A stretch of 64,000 nt of DNA from Magnolia sinica (taxonomy: Eukaryota; Streptophyta; Magnoliopsida; Magnoliales; Magnoliaceae): contig NC_080589.1 in the NCBI RefSeq assembly GCF_029962835.1, forward strand, positions 16,389,586 through 16,453,585, read 5' to 3'. The first letter of the stretch is position 1, and every line of letters starts with the position of its first letter. Made by a program: the position numbers and the translations under genes. Positions 47,631 through 59,600 of the stretch are shown here, piece after piece. The notes beneath the pieces are model-generated. The model saw only the letters and a program-made list of their open reading frames with translations. It did no database searches and was not told where the DNA came from.

Positions 47631-50600
47631 TGTAGTCAACGTTGCTAACTGCATCATTAACCAAAACCAAAGACCCGAAGCCCCGACTCCTCCCTTCCTG
47701 ATCAACGGCTCACTACAACCTTCCCTTCAAACCGTCTAATGTATATCATCCATCATGGTGGGACCCTCCACTTGATTTGAATCGCTCATCAGAACTGGAC
47801 GTCAATGGAACTCTCAACGGTAGATGTCCCCTGCCCAGGACCTCCGGGTGCAGCCCACATGAACCACAGATTTGTCTCGCTTTTGGATCGCTAATCAACC
47901 CCGACCTGTAGAAACTAATAGACAATGTGAATTCCCATCGAACCTCATGACGGACCCCACTTATCCACCCCCAGCAAACTAAGAGCCCGTCCGAAATAGG
48001 ACTCTTTTCACTCTTCGCGCTTGCAGCAATGCCACGCTTGGCAATCCATGTGAAGTTCCCTCCGCATGATCTCAACCATCCGAATCAATTCCAAATCTCC
48101 CCATCCAACAACCCTCTACTCTCCAACACCTTCCTTCATTGACCAACCAATGAGGATGCACCAAACATCCGTCCTTCATTCGAAAACTTGAGTCAAGCTT
48201 ACGATAGACAAGACCTTCGAACCTCGAACCCACCAAGAAATCGGATTTGAACCTTCAAAATCGGTGGGCCACAAGCTATCTACAACACATCTGGATTGTC
48301 CAATGGCTTCAAAACGAAGGAAATCACATCCATTTCAAATTTACCATTGTAGGGTCGTCATCTTCTTCATTTAAACCTACACCGGAGAATTATGTTAATG
48401 ACTAGATCTTTAATCTCATAACACCATACATGAGGCCCATCTTATCAATGGATATCCAAACATTCAAATTGGACGTGTGAAAACCGGAAACTAGTCGAAA
48501 CCTATCAAATAAAACCGTCCGCATTCTAACTCACTGCCGCATTCCCTTATGCTAACCCGACTCCGGAACTTCTTTTTAAAAACCTACTCACATCAAGAAT
48601 CCCTACCGAAATCCCTAAAAAGAGATCATCGTAGAGAAGAATCCGTGAGAGAGAGAGAGATTGAGAAAGAAAACTTCTTCAAGAAGCGGTAAAGTGTAAC
48701 CACCGAGTAGACGCGAATTCTCCGTCGAGTCACACCACTATTCACCGAGTTTGGGTTGATCTCGAACCACCACACAGGCCCTTTCGTAACAAACTCTTAA
48801 GGTTAGTTACCTTCTAAACAGTTAAATCCAACATAGCCTCATTGCACTAAAACACCATGCGCATTGTTTTTCCATTTGAGCCTCATTATGTTGTTTCCTT
48901 CAAAAATCAAGCCAGGGGAGAAAATCCTAAAAGATTTAAAAGAATTGACTTGTACTCGATTGTACATAAGAAAACCCCATCAACTAGAGCCCTCAAACGC
49001 AACCGAGATGCACCTAATAAAACCAACAGAGTCGAGTCAAGTGAGAGCTCGAATTGAATCTTGTATTAATCCACGAAAAGTCGTCAAAGCATCAGATCAT
49101 ACTGCATTACATCAAGTGGGTTATCTTTCTGACTTGTAAATTCCACGTTTAAACGATACATTAAGCTTAGATACTTTTATTTTTCCACGTGATGTGTAGA
49201 ATGCCTTGTTTTCAATCCATATTAATATGCTACTTAAATTCCGATATCTCAGCATTAATCTTGAAGACTATTATGGAATGGATGTGAATGTGTGCAAATG
49301 TATTTTATTATGCTGAACTCATAGATATATTTAATCTCTGACTACTAGAACTGCTAAAATGAGAATTTACGTTAAATGTTGTACTTGGATGGATGTTAAA
49401 AACAAAACACGGGTGCTCTGCCTTGGGTGATTCCCGAAAAGATTAGCACACACGGGTGCTCTGGCTTGGGCTATTCCCTAAAAGATTATCACATGGTACT
49501 CTGCCTCAGGTCGTTCCCTAAAAGATTATCACACAGTGCTCTCTGCCTTGGTTCGTTCCCTAAAAGATTAATTACGTGGATGCTCTACCCTGGTTTACTC
49601 CTAAAAGATTATGAAGATTCGTTACAAATGTATTCAATGCTTTTGTGAAATTATGAATGTTAATTATTTATGGGATTGGTAATCTATTTCTTGTGATGAT
49701 TTTCCTATTTATATTATTGGGCTTGTATTTTGTACGAACTTGGAAATTCCAAGTTGAGAACGATGTGATCCCACTTAGTTGTTATGCTCATCGTATTCTA
49801 AAATATTTCAGGTACCAGGCTGAAAATTTTCAAAGATGCATGATGCTATTATTGAGTTGATTTTACTTTAAACGTAGTTAATCAGATCTTTAAAGTTTTA
49901 GGCTAGTGCATTTTTATTCAAGGTTGATGTAAGGATAGATGAAATTACTAAAACACATTTCATTTTACATTCGGTTATTGAATTCAAGTATTGATGAACT
50001 AAGAATCTATGTGGATTGTTTTGTGCTTAGAATATTGTTGGTTTGTTGGAATGATAATTTTGGTATGTTGGAATAGAAAGGGTTGTGTAGACACAATTAA
50101 TATACAATTTTTATATCTCACGGGCTTGGGATTCCGGTCCGAGTCGCTCTACTCAGGCAACCGAATTTCGGGGCGTGACACAGCCCCTTGACATGAAAGG
50201 TAGCTGCAATATCCCCAATAGAAGCTATTTGCATCAACCATGCAAGGCTTCAATTCAAATAGCTTCTATTGGGGATACTGCAGCTACCTTTGACCATTGT
50301 GATAATGCACCAGTTGCACAATTATGCAATAGAGCAAACAGCTAGAGTATATGATTGCATACTTGATCAATAAGTAGGCATTTGCGAATGGAAAACCATG
50401 TATGTGCACTTCACATATTGAGATGTATTTGGGTCACATGTCCACTCATGTCTAAAAAATGCATTAGAAAATTTTATACTGCTGTTTTTGTGGCTGTAAT
50501 CAGTGTTCGAATTATCTCCGATATTATCTTTATCTCCAGCTCAGCGATACCGATAACACTGGTAGCGATACCGATAATGCTGGTAGTATCAGAAACTCCA

Positions 50601-53600
50601 GATATTAACAATGTATTGCTAAGTATCGCCAACATATCGATATTGCTAATGTAATCGTCAATATTTCCAATTATGTAAATTCTAGGTGTCACTTGTATTG
50701 CCAATGCATCAATATTGCCAATGTATCGCCAATATTTTTTACTATGTAAATTCTAGGTAATGCTTATATCATAAGTGTATCGACGATATTTCAATAATAT
50801 CGCCAACGTATTCATATCATCAGAATTTTGTTTATTAGAAGAATTTGTATTCCAATTTTCTTTTCAAGGGCACATGGTTGTATGTAGTGTTCAATTTGTC
50901 ATTGATAATATTAATAATATCTTGATATTATCGATATCGCAACATGCGCGATATTGAAACCACAATCTTTCATTTCCTTTCCAATTGTTGATGATTTCTT
51001 GGTGAAATATCATGTGTTGTTGATATTTTGCAATATCAATGGATGTTTGGATGAAAGGTTGGATGGTTAAATAGGCTGGATGGGATGGTTGGACTGATTT
51101 CTTACAACAACATATGCTTTTAAGGCCCCATTAAATGGAAACTTGTTATGTATGCTTTCTTTTTACAATTTTTTTATTTCTAAATATGCAAATATGTACA
51201 TTTTAACTTCTCCTGAAGTTTCGCTGAAAATTCCACCGTTTTCCCATGTTTCCTCGCATTTCCGGTTATCAACGATATTATTGGCAATATCAATATTATT
51301 TCTGTATCACTGGCCAGCGAAACTTGTAGCGATACCGATACTTCGAACACTGGCTGTAATAGCTCTATGAGGGCCGATACAAATATTTATTCGCTGTCAT
51401 TATCATCATCTAAGCCTTGCCCCAATTACATGAATCTTTTTCCACCATTCTGTTCAGATTCACGTGGGAAGTTATGGCATAAATTTGACACCGGCTGCCA
51501 ACCTGACAAAACCCTCATTTATCTAGCTTGGGACCAACGATGAGAGTACAACATTCCCGAAGGCGCAATGTAATAGGCTATTACACAAGTTGATTACAAT
51601 CAAGCATTGTATAATAGTCTATTATATCCAGTGTTTTCAGTAGCGTTGTAGCGTATGCTACGCAAAAACACTACGTAGTGTACGCAAGTAGCGTAATTCC
51701 CTGGTAAGCATAAGCTACAGGGTATGTAGTGTAAGCTACAGTGCACGTAGCGTAGTGTATAGCATGGATAGCGTAAGCTACCTAAAATCTCATTTTTTTT
51801 AAATGTTTTTTTTTTCCTATTTTAGTTTAACACCTATTTTAAAATGGTGATGACTTATACCTATGACACATGGCACTACATTAAACTAATCCGGACCAAT
51901 CAAATTGTCGTCCATATCATAGATAGAGCACTTAGAACAATCCGGACCAACCAAATTGTGGTCTATATCATGCATTTGTGGTGTTTCAATAAATAAATAA
52001 AAAAGAAGTCACACTTAGAAATGTCTAAAGGCAAAGAGACAGAGAGAGAGAGAGAGAGAGAGATTTTGCATGGAAATAAGTGGTTGATGATCCAGATTCG
52101 TAGTCAAGAACTCGTAGAAATTATGCATTTTGTAAATTTTATCATATTTTTTATTATTTTAATTAAAAATATTAAGGATTGTGTAGCTTACGCTACACGT
52201 TATTTAAAACATTGATTACATCTTACAATCAACAAGTTGATTACAATCAATGAGTTACACACGTACACATGCATACGCATATATTCAGTGTCTATATTTT
52301 GACATAAACACGCACGCACAAACGCACGTGCACATATAGTCACTACCTATATTTTCACCAATGTTTTAAATATCGACAATATCGGCCGATATATCCCACA
52401 ATATATCTTGTATCCCACCCGTGCGATATGAAACGCACAGGTAGTGCCAATATATCTCATATGTTCGATCCGTTGAGCATTTTCAAATTTCAATCCCTTT
52501 TTTGTTGAAATTATGTTAAATCAGTGTCAAATGGTTACAAATTCATCGGTTCTTCATGTTTTGCATGAAAAGTCAAGAAGTTAGAGCTTTGATTTCTATA
52601 TCCATTGGTTCTTCATGTTCTCCACATTTTTTTTCGAAATTTTACTTCAACCAGTTGTCAATTGAGACTAGTTTCGAAGTATTTAGGAGTATTTGATGAA
52701 ATGATCATCACATATACAAGTTCAAAATTTAAGTTAGGTGGTCTTATTTGGGGAAAATTGAAGACAATTTGAAATTTCCCCAATTTCTCTCAAATTGCTT
52801 GCAATATTGCACTCCAAACATGAAATCAAGCATGTGTGAGGGCTGATCTATTGATTTGTCAAGTCCTTGCCAATTTTTGGAAAATAAAATCATTTTTAAT
52901 AAAAAAATATTATTTTTTTTCGAAATTTTCCTTCAACCAATTGTCAATTGAGAATAATTTCAAAGTATTTAGGAGTGTTTGATGAAATGATCATCACATA
53001 CATTTTAAATGTTATACATTCAATTTAAATATAGTTGCATTAAGTCGGTCAGACAACATGTGGCTTAGGACCCTATACAAAGGAAACCTATTATGTGCAC
53101 TTCTTTTTTGAGATGTTATAATTTAAAAGAGTGGATTAAGGTCTTTTTAACAATCCTTGAAATTTCATTGAAAAATTCAACCATTTCCCAATGTTTCCCC
53201 ATGTTTCCAAAAAAGTGCATAAAATTACCCAATACACACGATATGTCCCGTGCGATAACCGATACGTATCTGTATCCCAAGGGTGCGGTACGTAACGCGA
53301 TACCGATATTTCAAACACTGATTTTCACACAAACACAGACGCCCACACCAACACACACGCATACGCATATAATCCCTGTCTATATTTTCATGCACGCATG
53401 CATGCATATTCACTTTCTCACACAAAATACTTTATCTGATCCCCAGCTACATGCAATGTCAAAGTATTAATAAACATGAATCCATACTACCAAACACTTC
53501 TACAAGATGGACAAAAATATAAACCATTATGTCTTCCTGATAGAAGTAAAAAAGGACATGAAACCAAGAAAATTATATATTCATACGCACAGATAGAGAA

Positions 53601-56600
53601 GATAATCAGAAAGAAAGAAAATAAGGAAATCAAATACATACAACACTGTAAATTGTTGTCGCAAGCTAACGTCATGTCACGATTGCCCGCATCGCCAAGA
53701 AAATCACGATTTTCCACAAAAGGTGCCAGAGAAGCATCTCCAAAGTTCCAATCTATCAAGTCTGCTGTGGGGGGTTTCCTCCTAAAGGTCATCTCAATAC
53801 ATTCCATGTGATTTTTTCCTGTGCTGACATCTGTTCTCAATGTCCTTTTGGAACCAGATGAAAAGATTTTCATGTCTGCTTCTCTGCTTTTATTGTTCTC
53901 AATTTGCAGTTCATTGGCATTAAATGTATAATTTGGCTCTGTGTGCTTCCCGGAAGGCATATCAAGAACACCCTCTGTATCAACATGACCCTCTTTCTCT
54001 TTGTTGTCAATGTAATTGTCTTTAACGAAGCTCACACTCTCAGCAGGAACATTCATGAAACAGCTCGGAGGAACAGTATGCAGTTGGTGAAATCCTCCAC
54101 TGACAGCTCTGTCCTCATCGTATTTCAACACTGCACCATTAAGTAACAATTCAGGTTCATGACTGCAGACATCAGACTCTACAAGTTTCGAGGAACTCAA
54201 ATATGACTCCACTTTAACTTCACAGCATTCACCAAAGCCTGAATATTTTGTGAGGCCTAGCTCTGAGTTGAAGCATTCTGGTACCTCCACAGATTCCTCG
54301 ACCAACCGGGATGGACCCGTGATGGCAAAGCCTTCTGATTCAGCAGAAGTTCCAATGCTTTCTCTATCCCTCCAATTATCATTAAAACCAAAATTCTCAT
54401 TCGAAAATGCATCAACCTGCAATGACCTAGCAGTGCAGGACGGGAAAGGTAATTTTCCATACCTGGGAAAGTTATAAATAGCAGGTTTAAGTCTAGAACC
54501 CTCAGAAGCAGCCCCTGATCTGCAAGTTGCAGCACCTGAGTTTCTCTCTTGAACAGCTGATCCATGGTCAGTGAGATCAGTCAGTAATGATTTAACATGA
54601 GTTGTTTCAACGGAGATGATAGGTGGTACAACACTCTGCGATGCATGATGCACTGGACTAAAACATGCCTCCTCATTTCGTTCCTTTGCAGAAACCATCT
54701 TCTTAATTTTATGTCTTCCATATTCAGATGGATCAACCCGGTAGCAGCGTTTTCTCCTCATTAAATCCCTTACAGAACACCCAGTTAGTGTCTTTCCTTC
54801 CTTTAGACCAGAAAATTCAGCCTCTACATTGATCATAGAAGCATCATTTCCAGCCGATGAACTAGCATCAGTGCCATTTCTCACCTCATCAGAACATGTC
54901 TCGTTAGAATTCAGAGAAGACTCTGAATCTTCATGCACCTTTTTCTTCATAAAGAAGGGCAGAGAGCCCCATAATTGTTTATTGCTTCTGTGTTTGCCAT
55001 GGCCTGTACTGGTATCTTCCATTACTGAATGCAGAGAAGACCGACCGACCTCATTGTTCGTCTCAACTTCAGATGAATTACCCATCTGAGCAGTAGTTAT
55101 TGGATCATCAAATGAGCCATCTACTTGAGGAATAGTATTCTCTGTTGAAACTCTGACTGAATGCGCATGATAATCAGAACGTGGGGCCTGCTCCTCAACC
55201 TCAACCGAGTCAAGAATGTCTTGACATTCTTGCTGGGATTCACTCTCATAATCCAAATGTGCTTTCTCCAGAACTTTATCTATGGTTGTCATGGGCAACA
55301 GAGGACTCAAAATAGCCTCATGAATAAGCTCATCATCAGTGCTTAAATCCTCCATAGCTTGAGAAGAGGCAAGCCACCTTAGAATCCCAAGGGCCTCACA
55401 ATCGGCCACCTGCAAAACCATAGCGTAACGATGGTCCAAGAAATATAGTAATGCCATGAGAGAAGTTGAATGAGAACCTACACAAATGCAGGTCAATGGT
55501 CACTCTGAGAGAGTGAACTAAAAAAAAAAAAAAAAACATCAATGATACCAAGCAACCGTATTAAGAATAAGATCCAAGACAGAGGACACAGATAATACTA
55601 GGATATGAATCAATAACAGCCTTAACTTTATTTAAGAAAAATCTCCAGAATAACTGAATAACACTCGGGCAGATAGAAAAGTGGTGCTGGAAACACCTGC
55701 CATCAAACGAAAGACTTGCAACATTAACTCTTTAGAAATTATAAGGCTTACAATATGGTGTCTGTTTCTATGAACATCTTTGGATCTTGGTTACAGTAGA
55801 TACTGGACCCAGCCCGTGCCAGCAAATATCAAATCCAGAGGAAAAATAGGTTACTAGATGTGTTGCCAGCTAGGTTGTAGAAAGAAATCAAATATTCCAT
55901 TCAAGAGAAGAAGGTAACACCCCATATATATACCTGATGTATGTGGAAAGAAGATAATGAAAAAGCATGCGCGCATGTGTAGATACACAAGGTATGTGTG
56001 TCAGTCTGTGCACAATACTATGTGCTTAAAATGGTAATACATTTATTACTTAATAAATATACTAAATATAAAAAGAAGATAGTTCCTTGTTTAGTCCAAA
56101 CAAATAGACAGGTAGAACCATCTAAGAAGTGCTACCTTGAACCTGGGCCTCAGGAGCAGATTCACATAGACCCCACTCAGACAAGTCCTTGAGATACAGA
56201 TATTGAGAAAATATGTATACTGTAAGTTATGGTGAAAAAATTAAAATAAACGGCAAGAGAAACCAAAAGTCACTTCTGGGGGCATCAGTTTATGATGGAC
56301 AATACGTATCACTCAAGTAATCACAAGCTAAGTAACTTTGGTTGTGCACAAGAAATGTGAGCATTACATACCAAGATAGTCGCACAAAAGCATGATACAT
56401 TACCTTTGGATTTGAGGTTTCAGGAATTTGAGTAACCATATCCTCAACAATTGGTGATAATCCATCGAATCCGTCCATCTGGTCTGAAGGTTTTGCATCA
56501 TCACCCTCTTCAGACAATGATCCCCGTTCTGATGCAGATCCAATTTTAGTTTCTTCTTTCAGGCACTTCACGGATTCTCCATGAGAATTGCTGGATTTAA

Positions 56601-59600
56601 CATGCTCCTCGAGTGCATGTAAATCACCCGAATCAGCTAAAGATCTTATAGATTTCACAAACTTCCCATCCTCCTCATATAGACTAACTTGAGAAAATGA
56701 GTTTTGTGCTTTCATGCATAAGTCCAAGAGTGCAGTTTTAAACTCAAGCCCATGTGAGAAAGTTCTCAATACATTTTCTGGAGTTGGCTTGCTGCAATCT
56801 GGAGATTTCACCATCTCATGCATTCCCGTCCTTTCATACTCCTCCTGAATAAAGAAGGTAAAATCAACTCCAAGGGATGGAAAAAAAAGTAAAAAAGAAT
56901 CCCACATACAACATATAGAGCAGTAAAACAAAATTAACAAAAAAATACCTCCCAAATTGGCACAAGTGACTGAACCATTTTCACCTCTGATCTAGTCTGA
57001 GAAAGGGACGTATACATTTTACATTGCTGATTTAGAATTTCTGCAAGTCAAACCATGATAGAAACCAATCAGCTTTGACCTTGTGAAGAATGGATGCAGG
57101 AACTTGTGCAGCACATTAAGCCAATACACACCATCCACACTTGCATCTCCCTCAAGCTCACATGTACTTTGACGTCTGATCAGGTGCATCCCCTGATCCA
57201 GTGAACAATCATGCCCAGTAGCTGATGGCCACATCCAACCACTTGGGATTGTGGAAGAAAGCCAAACAGCTGGATTTTGACATGCCTCACTATTTGAATC
57301 TGCCTAAAAAAAAGATGCAGCAACATCACGATATAAATCAAATATGAGAAAATCTATGCTATAACAACATCACAGCAATACTAGATACTTAATTCCAATA
57401 ATTTTCTGTTCAAAAAACCAACCTGGAAGCTGCCAGATTCCCTTGGGAATTCCTCAGTGTCATGTCTACATTGGTTTCTGTACTGGTTGCTGTGACGGAC
57501 TGCTCTTGGGCTTAAGTTAACAGGTAATGGATGACGGAACTTCACCTTGGATAAATGTATGAGGCCCATTCCATACAAGTTGTAGTCAACCTAAAAAATT
57601 TCATTGTGAAAAGAATGAATGTTTGGATTCAAAAGAAGAAGATGGTAGACAGATAAAGCATTTTTAGTAAACCACATAAAAAGTAAACTGAGTAAAGGAT
57701 GCAGAAAATGAGTAATAGCTCAATGGAAAGGTGCTATGTCATTACGAACAATATTAGATTGGTTAAAACTTAAAAGTGACAAAGTTGGCAATTAAATGAA
57801 CCATAAGATGAATGACTATCTAAAAAGAAGAGAAGAAAAAAAAAAGTGAATGACTACAACAAGAGAGTGATCATTAAGGATAACCATTCCTGTGATTGAG
57901 CAGATTTACCAAAGTGGTACTGCAGGCATGCAACTATACCATATTTTAATAATGTATCGACTAACCGTAAAACATAAACAGTTCATTACCAAAAACTGGA
58001 GAAGATAGGGGAAATGCGATTCATAAGGCTGGAAACTTTTATTTAGCACAGCACCACCCTGCAAAATAACCCACAGTCTCAAAAAAGAAAGCTACGTACT
58101 ACAGGCAACGTTAACAATCCAAAAGATGAAAAACTACAAAATTTTGCTGATATCAGAAGAGGAGGAACTCCAACATAAGAAACACTTCGTGAATAATACC
58201 TTCACCAAATCAGTGATTTCTTTATTTACTGAACATCCAACCTATTCTTAACTATCATGGGATTAAACTTATGAGCCATACTGCGAAACTTTGGGACAAA
58301 GTGACTGGCAAAGGCTATGGCATGAGATGAATGTATCAGAAATCAATTTGGTATCATGCGTGGGAGGCCTCCCACTAAAGCTATTTTCCTACTTAGAAAA
58401 CTAATGAAGAAATATAGGAAGAGGAGGAAGGATCTCCACATGGTCTTTATTCACTTAGAGAAAGCATACGATAGGGTCCCTAGAGAGTTAATCCAGTGGG
58501 TGTTGGGAAAAAAAGGAGTCTCGAGAGGATATATTGCATTGTTAAGAATATGCATGAGAGAATGGTAACAAATGTGAGGACCACTAGTGGAGAGACAAGT
58601 GAGTTCCCCATTACTGTAGGTTTACACCAAGGGTCAGCACTGAGCCCATATCTTTTCGCATTGGTTATGGATATTGTTCGAATATCCCTGATATTATCAA
58701 AATATCCCCAATGTTATCCGTATCTCCAGCTCGGCGATACCAATAACATTGGTAGCGATATCGATAACACTGGTAGTATTAAAATTTTCAGGCATTGGCA
58801 ATATATTGCTAATTATCGCCAATATATCAATATCGCCAATATTTTCGATTGTGTAAATTCCAGGTGTCACTTATATTGCCAATATTTTCGATTGTGTAAA
58901 TTCCAGGTGTCGCTTGTATTGCCAATGCATCAGCAATATTTCGATAATATCACCAATGCATCGGTATGCCCAAAAATATATTTATTAAAAGAAATTCATT
59001 TTAATTTTTTTAATGGGCGCATGGTTGTATGCACTATTCAATTTGTTGACGATAATATCGATAATATCGTGATATTATCGTTATCGCAACATGGGCAATA
59101 TCGAGACCACAATCTTTCGTTTCCTTTTTGGTTGTCAACAATTTCTTGGCAAAATATCATGTATTGTCAATATTTTGAAATATCGAATGCATGTTTAGAT
59201 GGAAAGTTGGATAGTCGGATTGATAGATGGGATGGTTGGACTAATTTCTTATGATAGCACATGCTTTTAGGCACCAATTAAATGGAAATTTATTATGTAT
59301 ACATTCTTTTTGCAATTTTTTTATTCCTAAATACGTATATACATGTATTTTAGCACCTCCTAAAGTTTCACTAAAAGATTCCATCATTTTCCTGCATTTT
59401 CGGTTATCGGCGATATTATCGGTGATATTGATATTGTTTTTGTATCCCCAGCCAGCGAAACCTATAGCAATCCCAATCCTTCGAACACCAGTTATGGACG
59501 GGTTAACAACGCATTTGCATGAAGAGATCCCACAATGTATGTTATTTGTAGATGACATAGTTTTGATTGACAAGACGAGGGAGGGCATAAATACAAAGCT

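Larger units (their letters stand above)
47273..50180. mobile_element. LTR-like segment (TGTAATGGCCC...GGGGCGTGACA)
   Basis: Starts TGTAATGGCCCAAAA and ends TTTCGGGGCGTGACA, the same style of LTR ends as 5216-11270. It has the CTTGGGATTCCGGTCCGAGT-type block near its right end, common in plant Gypsy LTRs, but no matching 5-bp flanks were found (CACGG and CAGCC). No coding domain. It contains a TA microsatellite and a five-unit tandem repeat. Confidence 0.4.

Noticed and set aside
47323-47739. Open frames with Tyr-Ile repeats
   Set aside because: TA microsatellite translated.
58496-59254. 252-residue open frame
   Set aside because: Chimera of decayed LINE reverse transcriptase and the inserted hAT-like element; not a real protein.
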